From: Endozoicomonas acroporae
GTDB lineage: Bacteria > Pseudomonadota > Gammaproteobacteria > Pseudomonadales > Endozoicomonadaceae
Assembly (NCBI RefSeq): GCF_002864045.1
Contig: NZ_PJPV01000066.1
Span: 1 to 64,000, forward strand
Direction of reading: 5' to 3'
Length of the DNA: 64,000 nt
The position numbers were made by a program, and so were the translations under genes. This document shows, one piece after another, positions 54,299 through 63,400 of this stretch. The notes beneath the pieces were generated by a model, which made no database searches, was not told where the DNA came from, and saw nothing but the letters and a program-made list of their open reading frames with translations. Each line of letters opens with the position of its first letter. The stretch's first letter is position 1.

Positions 54299-56389
54299 TC
54301 AGTCCTTGTTTCTCAGGTCATAGGTTTTTGCATCAAATAACTCCTCGGGTCGGTTCGGAAGGTTAATAGCCTGTCTGGCGTTGCCATTACCGATAAGCTT
54401 CAGCTTGGTGAATCGATCCCGGGTCGCTTTTACCAGTGTTTCCGAATTACGCATGATGGTGGGGCGGATAAACAACATCAGGTTCTTTTTTTCATCGCCG
54501 CTCTGGTTATAGCGGAAGAGGTTGCCCAAAATCGGGATGCTCCCAAGCAGTGGCACTTTTTTCCTGCTTTTGGATTTGATGTCTTCAATCAGTCCACCAA
54601 TAACGACGGTTTGTCCATCATCCACCAGTACCGAGGTCTTCAGGGAGCGGGTATTGAACAGCAGGTCATTGCTATCGGAGCCAAGCAGCTGTTTGGTGGT
54701 GCCCACATCCAGTGAAGAAACCTCCTGCTCCAGCATTAGTCTCAGGCTGTTGCCTTCGTTGATATGGGGGGTGATCTTGAGTTTTAGCCCCACATCCTTG
54801 CGTTCAGTGGTGGTAAAAGGGTTATTACTATTGCCACTGGATGACGTCTGATATGAGCCGGTTTTGATGGGAATATTTTTGCCGATAATCAGCTCTGCCT
54901 CTTCATTATCCAGGGTCAGCATACTGGGGGTAGAGAGGATATTGTTATTGGACTTTGCGCTTAACGCACTGACCAGAACACCGAAGTTATCAGCGCGCAG
55001 CGCCAGGGATCCGAGGGCAATACTAGGCTTATCATCCAGAATATGCCCGGTTATGCTGCTTTTAATAATGTTACCTGAATCGGATGTACCACGGATCGTG
55101 TTAGTCCCATCAATGCCCCATTGAACACCCAGCGCATCATTAATCCCACCAGATACTTCAACAATAACGGCCTCCAGTAACACCTGGGCCCTGGGCACAT
55201 CAAGCTGGCGGACAATTTTCTCCATCTCCTGAAGGGTTTCCGGGTCGGCAATCATAACCAGGGCATTCTGGGTTTCATCTGCTTTGACAAACGCCGTCGT
55301 GGCTGCGGACTTGCTTTTGGCCCCAGACTTGGTGGTGGCCTGGGAAGAGGACTGGTTTGATGAGCCGGGAGAGACTGAGCTTGATGCAACCGGTGACGAT
55401 GGCGTTGCAGCGGTTCTCTTTCCCTGACTGTCCTGAATAATGCCTGAGGCTTCCGAAAGAATTTCCGCAATGTTTTTGGCATCGGCAAAACTCAGGAACA
55501 TGACTTTGGTGGTCGATTTTCGAATACCTTCCTTATCAAGGGTGTCAGCCAGTTTTCTGACCCGTGCCCGTTTGCTGGCATTGCCCTTAACCACCAGACG
55601 ATTGCTTCGCTCATCGGCGATCACCTGGAGCCCGCTGGGTAGCTGTCCCTTGCCGGTGACCAGGGTATCCGAGATTATTTTTGAGACATCCCCCACCCAG
55701 GCGTGTTTCAGCTGGATGACTTCGTAGTCGTTATTGCCGGCATCATCCAGTTCCCGTATCAGTTTGGTGATGCGCTCAACATTATCGGCAAGGTCACTGA
55801 TGATGACCGCATTACTGGAAGCAGATGCAGCAGCGTGTCCATACTGGGCAATCAGGGGGCGAATAATCGGGATGACTTCGACAGCGGATACGCTGTGCAG
55901 ATCGACAACCCTGGTGGTCATCACGCCATCAATGGGCTTCTGAGTGTCTCCGGGGCTGCTGGTTTTTGCCGTGGCTGTGGGGACAACATTAATAATATGG
56001 CCATCGGCCTTGGGAATGACGGTATAACCATTAGCGGAGAGGACTTCCAGGAAAACATCGTAGACCTCATCCCGGCTCAATGGCTTGCTGGAAATGACGG
56101 TAACGGTATTGCCACCTTTAATCCGAGGATCGATAACAAATGTCTCTCCGGTTATTTTGGCCACCTGGGTGATAAATTCACGGATATCGGCATTCTGCTG
56201 ATTCAGTGTCCAGAGCTTATCATTGGGCACCGGTACGGTGTTATTGGCAGCAGGCTGTAAGCCGGTATTTACCTTGCTGGCAAACAGTGGGGTGACAGCC
56301 ATCATCAGCACCAGAGGAATGGCTCTGATTAACTTTCTGTTATGAGAGTGTGGTAAACGTGGTAAAAAGAGTAGCGCTCTGGTGTTCAT
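54299..56389 (-). CDS. gspD: Type II secretion system secretin GspD
   Basis: The 696-residue protein forms the outer-membrane channel of the T2SS. An N-terminal signal peptide (about 1-38, hydrophobic IPLVLMMAVTPLFAS) is followed by N0 (WTLNQQNADIREFITQVAKITG), N1-N3 repeats with VIADERSNRLVVKG, and a Ser/Thr-rich loop (about 325-365). The secretin domain follows, with VPLLGSIPILGNLFRY and LMLFIRPTIM near the C terminus. It has no lipobox. It follows gspC by about 40 bp in a leftward pair. Confidence 0.96.
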   Translation of the reverse strand: MNTRALLFLPRLPHSHNRKLIRAIPLVLMMAVTPLFASKVNTGLQPAANNTVPVPNDKLWTLNQQNADIREFITQVAKITGETFVIDPRIKGGNTVTVISSKPLSRDEVYDVFLEVLSANGYTVIPKADGHIINVVPTATAKTSSPGDTQKPIDGVMTTRVVDLHSVSAVEVIPIIRPLIAQYGHAAASASSNAVIISDLADNVERITKLIRELDDAGNNDYEVIQLKHAWVGDVSKIISDTLVTGKGQLPSGLQVIADERSNRLVVKGNASKRARVRKLADTLDKEGIRKSTTKVMFLSFADAKNIAEILSEASGIIQDSQGKRTAATPSSPVASSSVSPGSSNQSSSQATTKSGAKSKSAATTAFVKADETQNALVMIADPETLQEMEKIVRQLDVPRAQVLLEAVIVEVSGGINDALGVQWGIDGTNTIRGTSDSGNIIKSSITGHILDDKPSIALGSLALRADNFGVLVSALSAKSNNNILSTPSMLTLDNEEAELIIGKNIPIKTGSYQTSSSGNSNNPFTTTERKDVGLKLKITPHINEGNSLRLMLEQEVSSLDVGTTKQLLGSDSNDLLFNTRSLKTSVLVDDGQTVVIGGLIEDIKSKSRKKVPLLGSIPILGNLFRYNQSGDEKKNLMLFIRPTIMRNSETLVKATRDRFTKLKLIGNGNARQAINLPNRPEELFDAKTYDLRNKD

Positions 56390-56427
56390 GATGTGACCAT
56401 TAACTCAGCAGTTTGTCATTGTTGTCA

Positions 56428-57081
56428 TTACAGTTCCTGACTGGCGTCCTGCAGCTTCTCCCTGAGGTCCTGCATTCGCTGTTCAAGAGACATATCATCC
56501 GGATAATCATGGTTGCCCGGACGCTGCTCCATTGACTCGGGGATGTCTTCCGCCACAGGCCTGAATTCCTGAAAGGCTCTGGAATCTCTGGCTGTTTCCG
56601 GAAAGTATAGTTTTTCAAGCTGGTTACCCCGTTTAATGACAATGTGATCGGAATAAACCTGATTCAGAATGGCACCTCCGGGAAGTGCGTCACCAATTTC
56701 ATATAACTTGTCCTGGTTGGCTATTTGAATAATTGCACTTGCGTACTTTTTGTTTTCAATGCCTGAGAGTGCCCCTCTGAGAATCAGGTTCATTTTTGTT
56801 ATGGGGATCTCTTTATTGTTTTGAGTTATTTCCTGATTGTCACTAAAACCAAAAATCAGCTCAAAGTCTTCATGTTTGATGGTTGAGGAGTTTTTCAAAA
56901 CGATAGTTTTATTATTAACACTATTTTTCAAGGGTTCGCTGCTGACGATTTGATAAAAGTGAAATGCTTGAAAACTGAGGCTAAGGATCATGACGATGAA
57001 AATAATCAGAATGATAAGGTTCCGATTATTTTTATGCCCCCATTGCAGAAATGTGGTGAAAACCACTGGTTTCATGGTCAT
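56428..57081 (-). CDS. gspC: Type II secretion inner-membrane protein GspC, coiled-coil type
   Basis: The 217-residue bitopic protein has a short cytoplasmic N terminus, one membrane helix (about 22-42) and a periplasmic homology region (MNLILRGALSG...AIIQIANQDKLYEIGDALPGGAILNQV, about 95-145) that touches the GspD N0 domain. Instead of the C-terminal PDZ domain common in this family it ends in a charged, probably coiled-coil helix (MSLEQRMQDLREKLQDA), as in Pseudomonas XcpP. Confidence 0.85.
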   Translation of the reverse strand: MTMKPVVFTTFLQWGHKNNRNLIILIIFIVMILSLSFQAFHFYQIVSSEPLKNSVNNKTIVLKNSSTIKHEDFELIFGFSDNQEITQNNKEIPITKMNLILRGALSGIENKKYASAIIQIANQDKLYEIGDALPGGAILNQVYSDHIVIKRGNQLEKLYFPETARDSRAFQEFRPVAEDIPESMEQRPGNHDYPDDMSLEQRMQDLREKLQDASQEL

Positions 57082-57219
57082 ATCTTCTGAAGTTAACGAA
57101 TAGGCTATTCTTTACTCTAAATAAAAGCATAAGAGTTTTGTTTTTTAAAGAAATAAGTTTTTTCAAAAAGGAAAGGCCTAACCGCCTCCCGGGTGCTTCC
57201 TTTTTGATTTAAGGAGTTC
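57082..57219. promoter_or_regulatory. Divergent control region of gspCD and gspE-L
   Basis: The 138-bp AT-rich gap separates the two transcripts and must carry both promoters. No hexamer pair is convincing enough to place. AAGGAG is the gspE ribosome site. Confidence 0.5.
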
Positions 57220-58755
57220 ATGATATTGGCTACACCTCTGACCGCTGACTATGACACCGAAGATGATGCTGAAAGTGAAGCCAGCGTTTTACCAAGACTG
57301 CCTTTTAGTTTTGCCAAAAGGCATGGCGTTGTGCTCATTGAGAATGATAATGGGATAGCCACACTCTATTTTCATAACACACCACCGGCTGAGCTGATTG
57401 CTGAAATCAGTCGCTTTTCCGGTGTTTTTCCTGCCTATGAGCAGGTCGATGCCGAAAAACTGTCAGAGGTGCTGGCTCACTGCTATCACAATGACAGTTC
57501 AGAGGCATTGCAGGATGCCGCTGGCATCAGTGATCACCCGGACCTGACCAGTCTGGCGGATGCCGTTCCGATCACGGAAGACCTGCTTGAACAAAGTGAC
57601 GATGCCCCGGTTATCCGTTTAATTAATGCGTTGCTCACTGAGGCGATCAAGGAAGGTGCTTCCGATGTGCATATTGAAACCTTTGAGTCGGCACTCGTGG
57701 TTCGGCTGCGGGTGGATGGTGTGTTAAGGGAAGTGCTGTCACTTAAAAGAACCATTGCCTCTTTGCTGGTTTCCCGCATCAAGGTGATGGCCCGGCTGGA
57801 TATTGCCGAGAAACGGGTACCCCAGGATGGTCGGATCTCGCTGAGGGTGGCCGGCAAGGAGGTGGATGTCCGGGTGTCCACGCTGCCTTCCAGTAATGGC
57901 GAGCGGGTCGTTCTCCGGCTTCTGGACAAAGCAGCAGGTCGTCTTGAACTCAGGCACCTCGGTATGACCGAGCGAAACCGTGCACTGATCGAAGGACTGC
58001 TGAAAAAACCTTATGGCATTATTCTGGTGACAGGGCCAACAGGATCCGGCAAGACAACGTCTCTATATGCCAGCCTTACCCTTCTGAATGACCAGACCCG
58101 AAATATTCTCACCGTTGAAGACCCCATTGAGTATCACCTGGAAGGGATTGGCCAGACCCAGGTAAACACAAAAGTCGATATGACTTTTGCCCGGGGATTG
58201 AGAGCTATTCTGCGACAGGACCCCGATGTGGTGATGGTCGGAGAGATCCGCGACCGGGAAACCGCTGAAATAGCGGTACAGGCCAGTTTGACCGGGCATC
58301 TGGTACTTTCCACGCTTCATACCAATACGGCGGTCGGTGCCCTGACCCGTCTTCAGGATATGGGCATTGAACCTTTTCTGATGTCGTCCAGTCTACTTGG
58401 GGTGATTGCCCAACGTCTGGTCAGGGTGCTCTGCAGTGACTGTAAATTGCCATATAGCCCTGATGATGCCGAATGCCAGCAGTTAGGCATTGATGCTTCT
58501 GATGGGGTAACGCTGTATCACGCGCAAGGGTGTAAGGCCTGTAATTTCAGTGGCTATCGTGGGCGTACCGGCATTTATGAAGTTTTTGTTATTAATGAGC
58601 AGGTCCGGCGAATGATCCATGGGCTCAAAGGGGAGCAGGAGATTACGGACAGTGTTCGTGAGTTCAGTCCCGGCATCCGTGAAGATGGCAGCAGAAAAGT
58701 GCTGGAAGGGGTTACAACACTTGAAGAGGTACTTCGGGTTACCCAGAAAGACTGA
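57220..58755 (+). CDS. gspE: Type II secretion ATPase GspE
   Basis: The 511-residue cytoplasmic hexameric ATPase powers pseudopilus assembly. Walker A GPTGSGKTT (about 272-280), Asp box (VEDPIEY), Walker B (ILRQDPDVVMVGEIRD) and His box (LSTLHTN) are present. The zinc-binding tetracysteine CSDC...CKAC (about 406-447) is intact. The N-terminal domain binds GspL. It starts with AAGGAG five bases upstream, the first gene of the rightward operon. Confidence 0.97.
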   Translation: MILATPLTADYDTEDDAESEASVLPRLPFSFAKRHGVVLIENDNGIATLYFHNTPPAELIAEISRFSGVFPAYEQVDAEKLSEVLAHCYHNDSSEALQDAAGISDHPDLTSLADAVPITEDLLEQSDDAPVIRLINALLTEAIKEGASDVHIETFESALVVRLRVDGVLREVLSLKRTIASLLVSRIKVMARLDIAEKRVPQDGRISLRVAGKEVDVRVSTLPSSNGERVVLRLLDKAAGRLELRHLGMTERNRALIEGLLKKPYGIILVTGPTGSGKTTSLYASLTLLNDQTRNILTVEDPIEYHLEGIGQTQVNTKVDMTFARGLRAILRQDPDVVMVGEIRDRETAEIAVQASLTGHLVLSTLHTNTAVGALTRLQDMGIEPFLMSSSLLGVIAQRLVRVLCSDCKLPYSPDDAECQQLGIDASDGVTLYHAQGCKACNFSGYRGRTGIYEVFVINEQVRRMIHGLKGEQEITDSVREFSPGIREDGSRKVLEGVTTLEEVLRVTQKD

Positions 58756-58785
58756 TTATGGCTGCTGAAGAAAAGGCTCAGGATT

Positions 58786-60006
58786 ATGGCCGCGTTTGAA
58801 TATATAGCCCTGGACCATCAGGGTAAACAGCATAAAGGTACCCTGGAAGCGGACAGTGGGCGTCAGGTTCGCCAGATGCTGCGGGATAAACAGTGGACAC
58901 CGCTGTCAGTTAATACACTTGCCGATCGCAAACAGCAGGGAGAGGAAGGCAGAAGCTTCTTTCTGCGCCGGGGCATTTCAGCCGTTGAGCTGGCTACGGT
59001 AACCCGGCAGCTGGCTACGCTGGTCCAGGCGGCAATGCCTATTGAGGAAGCGCTCAATGGTGTGGCAGCCCAGCAGGAAAAACGACGAATAAAAAATATG
59101 TTGCTGGCTGTTCGTTCACGGGTGCTTGAAGGCTATACCCTGGCCAAAAGCCTGGAAGCCTTCCCGGAAGTCTTCCCCCAGATGTATCGGGCAACGGTTG
59201 CGGCAGGAGAGCATGCTGGTTATCTCGACCGTGTTCTCAATCGTCTGGCCGACTACACTGAGGCCAGAATGCGTTCTGGTCAGAAAATACAGCAGGCACT
59301 GGTCTATCCGGTCATACTGATGCTGGCTTCCATTGGGATTGTCAGCTTCCTGCTGGGATTTGTGGTGCCGGATGTCATCAAGGTCTTTCTGGATTCCGGT
59401 CAGGAGCTGCCATTAATCACAGAGCTATTGATTAATGCCAGTGAGGGGTTTCAGACATGGTGGCCGGTGATCTTTGGTGTGATTGTTGCGGCTATTGTGG
59501 TTGTCCGGCATTTACTGAAAAAGGCCTCCACACGACTTTCCTGGCATCGGGTTCAGCTAACTTTGCCATTGGTTGGGCGATTTGTCCGAACGGCCAATTC
59601 GGCCCGTTTTGCCAGTACGTTGAGCATGTTAACCCGAAGTGGGGTTTCGCTGGTAGAGGCCCTGATGATTGCTGCCCAGGTGGTTAATAACGATGCCATC
59701 AAACATGCCGTTCAGGATGTTGCCCGGCGAGTCAGTGAAGGAACCAGTCTTAACAGGGCGCTGGCAGAAACCGGCTACTTTCCACCCCTGATGCTCCATA
59801 TGATCGCCAGTGGCGAGGCAACCGGAGAGCTGGATCAGATGCTGGAACGAACTGCACAGAATCAGCAGATGGAGCTGGAAGGGCGCATAACCGTCATGCT
59901 TGGACTGTTCGAGCCTTTGATGCTGGTCCTGATGGGGGGAGTGGTCATGATGATTGTTCTGGCTATCCTGTTGCCGATACTCAATATGAACCAGCTGTTG
60001 AATTGA
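58786..60006 (+). CDS. gspF: Type II secretion inner-membrane protein GspF
   Basis: This 406-residue platform protein has two homologous cytoplasmic helical domains and three membrane helices (about 172-195, 224-245 and 375-398). ELATVTRQLATLVQAAMPIEEAL and the repeat FASTLSMLTRSGVSLVEAL are the paired T2SSF motifs. It lies 30 bp after gspE. Confidence 0.96.
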   Translation: MAAFEYIALDHQGKQHKGTLEADSGRQVRQMLRDKQWTPLSVNTLADRKQQGEEGRSFFLRRGISAVELATVTRQLATLVQAAMPIEEALNGVAAQQEKRRIKNMLLAVRSRVLEGYTLAKSLEAFPEVFPQMYRATVAAGEHAGYLDRVLNRLADYTEARMRSGQKIQQALVYPVILMLASIGIVSFLLGFVVPDVIKVFLDSGQELPLITELLINASEGFQTWWPVIFGVIVAAIVVVRHLLKKASTRLSWHRVQLTLPLVGRFVRTANSARFASTLSMLTRSGVSLVEALMIAAQVVNNDAIKHAVQDVARRVSEGTSLNRALAETGYFPPLMLHMIASGEATGELDQMLERTAQNQQMELEGRITVMLGLFEPLMLVLMGGVVMMIVLAILLPILNMNQLLN

Positions 60007-60096
60007 GGTGACAGCCTGGGAGGCTGAAGCAGAGTTAAACCGTCCCGGATGAAAAATGCTGAACGGCCTATTCACAGAAAATCGAGGTCAACCAAC

Positions 60097-60567
60097 ATGA
60101 TAAAAAACCGGCTTAGAAGAAGAGGGCCTGATGCGGCTAATTCAGTGCACGCTGAACAGGGCTTTACACTGATTGAAATTATGGTGGTGGTGGTCATTCT
60201 GGGAATTCTGGCAGCTATGGTGGTTCCCAAAATTCTTTCCCGGCCTGATCAGGCAAAGGTCACCGTTGCCCGTGCGGATATTGAAGCGATTTCTCAGGCG
60301 CTGGAGCTTTTCAGGCTTGATAATGGTTTTTATCCCACCCTGGACCAGGGGCTTGAAGCACTGACTCAGAAACCATCTTCTCCTCCAGAGCCCAGAAACT
60401 GGAATCCCGAAGGGTACCTGAAAAAAGTGCCATTGGATCCGTGGGGGAATCCCTACATGTATTTACAACCTGGTAATCACGGCAAGTATGACCTTTATTC
60501 CTTCGGAGCGAATGGCCGTGAGGGCGGCGAAGGTCTCGATGCTGATATTGTGAACTGGGATAACTAG
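60097..60567 (+). CDS. gspG: Type II secretion major pseudopilin GspG
   Basis: This pseudopilin of about 156 residues is cleaved at Gly22-Phe23 in EQG-FTLIEIMVVVVILG, with Glu at mature position 5 and N-methylated Phe. The start ATG 60097 has GAGGT eight bases upstream; 60049 is also in frame. The C-terminal DPWGNPYMY...DLYSFGANGREGGEG is the calcium-binding major-pseudopilin signature. Confidence 0.95.
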   Translation: MIKNRLRRRGPDAANSVHAEQGFTLIEIMVVVVILGILAAMVVPKILSRPDQAKVTVARADIEAISQALELFRLDNGFYPTLDQGLEALTQKPSSPPEPRNWNPEGYLKKVPLDPWGNPYMYLQPGNHGKYDLYSFGANGREGGEGLDADIVNWDN

Positions 60568-60593
60568 GTTTTTTTGGCAAACAGGACAAGGAA

Positions 60594-61097
60594 ATGGCAT
60601 CACCTCAACAGCAAGGATTTACCCTGATCGAAATGCTGGTGGTGGTGGTCATCATTGGGGTTCTTCTGGGTATTACCCTGCTAAGCCCGATAACCGGCAG
60701 CATTCACAAGGTGGTGCAGAAAGAAGCGACACGATTGCAGGCATTATTTACCCAGGTTCGTGACAAAGCGCTGCTGGAAAATAGTCACTATGGCTTCTCA
60801 ATTGATAACGAGGGGTATTACCGCTGGTGGGTATTACCGGCAGATACTCAGGAATGGGCTGAGTTGGAGCAATCCCCTTTTCAGCCCAGGTTACTGCCAG
60901 ACACATTAAGCCTGAGCCTTGAGTCCAGTGAGAATTTCATGCCTTTTGATGTGGATGAACAGTATCCATCCGTTGTTTTCTATTCAGACTACCAGGTAAC
61001 CCCGTTCAGGCTCGGCATTGTTCCGGTTGCCAACAGCAAACAGTCACTCTATCTGCGCACAGACGGATTGTCAGATATTGAATGGGTCAGGGAGTAA
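60594..61097 (+). CDS. gspH: Type II secretion minor pseudopilin GspH
   Basis: The 167-residue protein has a short prepilin leader (MASPQQQG) cut before FTLIEMLVVVVIIG, a hydrophobic helix and a globular beta domain. It lies 26 bp after gspG in the operon. Confidence 0.9.
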   Translation: MASPQQQGFTLIEMLVVVVIIGVLLGITLLSPITGSIHKVVQKEATRLQALFTQVRDKALLENSHYGFSIDNEGYYRWWVLPADTQEWAELEQSPFQPRLLPDTLSLSLESSENFMPFDVDEQYPSVVFYSDYQVTPFRLGIVPVANSKQSLYLRTDGLSDIEWVRE

Positions 61098-61108
61098 CGG
61101 GCGTTGAT

Positions 61109-61534
61109 ATGAGTTACAGGCTAAACCGGCGATTTCTAGCCAACAGAAATCAGAATCGATGTCAGGGTTTTACCTTGCTGGAAGTTATGGTGGCTCTGGC
61201 CGTATTTGCCCTGGCCGCTTCTATGCTGATTCTTTCTGATGGCAACAGTATTCGCCAGACCCGATATCAAAAGGAAAAAATACTGGCTTCGCAGATTGCC
61301 GACCACTATCTCAATACACTTTATGCTGAGGGGCGCTGGAGTGGTTCGGCAGTGAGGCCTCAAATTGAAAGCTATGCCGGTTTTCAGTGGTATGTTCGGG
61401 AAACATCGGCATCCACCGGGTCACCCGATTTCAGACAGGTGCAGGTCGAAGTATTTATCGGTGAGTCTGAACCAGAAAAAGGTGCTATTCCCCTGGCAAG
61501 GTTATCTACCTGGCTGAGGAGGCCCCGGCCATAA
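61109..61534 (+). CDS. gspI: Type II secretion minor pseudopilin GspI
   Basis: From ATG 61109 it has 141 residues with a cleavage site CQG-FTLLEVMVALAVFAL at residue 20. ATG 61082 would overlap gspH by 16 bp. GspI starts the pseudopilus tip with GspJ and GspK. Its TAA overlaps the gspJ ATG by one base. Confidence 0.9.
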   Translation: MSYRLNRRFLANRNQNRCQGFTLLEVMVALAVFALAASMLILSDGNSIRQTRYQKEKILASQIADHYLNTLYAEGRWSGSAVRPQIESYAGFQWYVRETSASTGSPDFRQVQVEVFIGESEPEKGAIPLARLSTWLRRPRP

Positions 61535-62316
61535 TGCTCAACAAACGTTTTTGCCTGGTTATGGGTAGACACTTGAACATTGTTCAGGTCCCGGGTGGCT
61601 TTACCCTTCTCGAGTTAATGGTCGCTATCGTACTGTTCAGTATGATCAGTACGGCAGCCTATAAGCTGTTTATCTCAGTCACCCGTGCACAGGAAGCAAC
61701 GCAGTTGGTGCTGGATGACATGGATAAATTACAACGGGCCGAAATCATTCTGGAAAAAGACGTGTTGCAAATAACCCGAAGACCGGTCAGGGATGAACAA
61801 GGTTTGCAACAGCCTGCGCTGAAAGCACCGGGTCCGGGCAGGACGTTAATGGAGTTTACCCGTTCAGGATGGCAAAACCCCCTGAAGGCAGCACGAAGTA
61901 CACTTCAGCGTGTGGCTTATGCTGTGGAGGGTCATCAGTTAATCCGTTATTACTGGCCTACTTTGGACAGGGCACCGGAATCTACTCGTATTCGTCAGGT
62001 TGTGCTGTCTGGTGTGAACAGCATGAAAGTACGATTCCGCAATGATCACAAGGAATGGATAAACAGCTGGCCTCCAAAACAGAACCTGCAGTCAGCTGCT
62101 AATGTAGGACGCGCAGATCAAGTGCCAACGGCCGTGGAGCTAACCATTGTTCATGAGGCGATGGGGTCCATGGTCACCGTGGTTCCGCTGATCACGTACA
62201 AACCTGATCAGGGCAATAAAGAGGGAGACCCATCTCAGGAGAACAGGAATAACGCGCCGGGTAACATACGGCCACACCCCAGAGGCCGCTCCGGAGATAG
62301 TGTCGATGGTTATTGA
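61534..62316 (+). CDS. gspJ: Type II secretion minor pseudopilin GspJ
   Basis: The 260-residue protein has prepilin cleavage PGG-FTLLELMVAIVLFSM at residue 22 and a globular domain of GspJ type (AEIILEKDVLQITRRPVRD). The C-terminal 30 residues are polar (NKEGDPSQENRNN) and probably flexible. It overlaps gspK by 17 bp. Confidence 0.9.
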   Translation: MLNKRFCLVMGRHLNIVQVPGGFTLLELMVAIVLFSMISTAAYKLFISVTRAQEATQLVLDDMDKLQRAEIILEKDVLQITRRPVRDEQGLQQPALKAPGPGRTLMEFTRSGWQNPLKAARSTLQRVAYAVEGHQLIRYYWPTLDRAPESTRIRQVVLSGVNSMKVRFRNDHKEWINSWPPKQNLQSAANVGRADQVPTAVELTIVHEAMGSMVTVVPLITYKPDQGNKEGDPSQENRNNAPGNIRPHPRGRSGDSVDGY

Positions 62317-63400
62317 GCCTGCTGAAAACCGTCAGCCAGTCAGGGCTTCGCCCGGTAAATTTCCGTCATGCCACCAATCAGGGATTGCTCTTATTTACGT
62401 GCTGTTGATTTTTTTGCTGATCACAACGGTCGCTTCTGAGATCGTTATGAATCTCTGGCTGCACACTGAGAAGAACGCCCGATATCTGGAAAGAACCCAG
62501 GCAAAACACTATGCACTGGGCGCTGAACAGTACGTCGCATGGCTGCTGGAACAAGATTTTCAACAGGATAAAAAGAATAACCGAATGGTGGATCATGAAA
62601 ATGAGCTGTGGAATGTAGAAACCATCAACTATGACGTAGAACAGGGTGTTATCGAGTTACATGTTCAGGATGAGCAGAGCCGGTTTAATTTGAACTGGCT
62701 TGCTGATGACAGTAAGCCCTCAGGTGAACAGCGGGCTGAAAGAGGTGGTTCACCGGCTGTGCAAATGTTTGAGAATCTGCTGACAGTGCAATCCATGGAC
62801 CAGCAACTGGCCGACAACATAGCTCGCTGGATGAACAAAGAGCAGAAAAGTGTCTCCCGGGGAACAGAAGATCAGGTCTATCTATCCCTTGTTCCCCCAA
62901 GACGAACCGGACAGACTGAAATGACATCGGTCTCGGAATTGATATTAATTGATGGTTTTAATAACGAGGAAGTTGAAAAACTGTTGCCATATATTACGGT
63001 TATACCCAGATCATCAAAAATGAATATGAACACTGCCCTGCCAGAGGTTATCCGCTCGTTAAACAAGAATATCTCCGAAGGGGATGCCTTAATGATCATT
63101 AACCGTCGGGGCGATGCCGGGTTATCCAATATTGAAGAATTGAATCAGCTTGTCGCTCTATCTGGAAAGGCCGGGATTTTTAATGAGAGAAATCAAAATG
63201 AACGGGTGGTATTCGACAGTCAGTATTTCAGTGCCCGGATTAAGGCAACCTTTAGAGAGACCACCTTTTACTTAAAAACGATTTTTTACCGAAGCAGTGA
63301 GGGGCATGTGCAGGTTATCGGCAGAGAAATCGGGCCGGGTCAATATTGGGCTCCTGCTAATAAGGCCGATTTAACAGGGAACTCAGGGGCTAATAAATGA
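62300..63400 (+). CDS. gspK: Type II secretion minor pseudopilin GspK
   Basis: The 366-residue large tip pseudopilin has leader cleavage QSG-IALIYVLLIFLLITTVASEI at residue 28. Mature position 5 is not Glu, as is usual for GspK. The helical insertion domain contains HVQDEQSRFNLNWL and NMNTALPEVIRSL. The start is GTG 62300 or ATG 62306. ATGA overlap joins it to gspL. Confidence 0.92.
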   Translation: MSMVIEPAENRQPVRASPGKFPSCHQSGIALIYVLLIFLLITTVASEIVMNLWLHTEKNARYLERTQAKHYALGAEQYVAWLLEQDFQQDKKNNRMVDHENELWNVETINYDVEQGVIELHVQDEQSRFNLNWLADDSKPSGEQRAERGGSPAVQMFENLLTVQSMDQQLADNIARWMNKEQKSVSRGTEDQVYLSLVPPRRTGQTEMTSVSELILIDGFNNEEVEKLLPYITVIPRSSKMNMNTALPEVIRSLNKNISEGDALMIINRRGDAGLSNIEELNQLVALSGKAGIFNERNQNERVVFDSQYFSARIKATFRETTFYLKTIFYRSSEGHVQVIGREIGPGQYWAPANKADLTGNSGANK

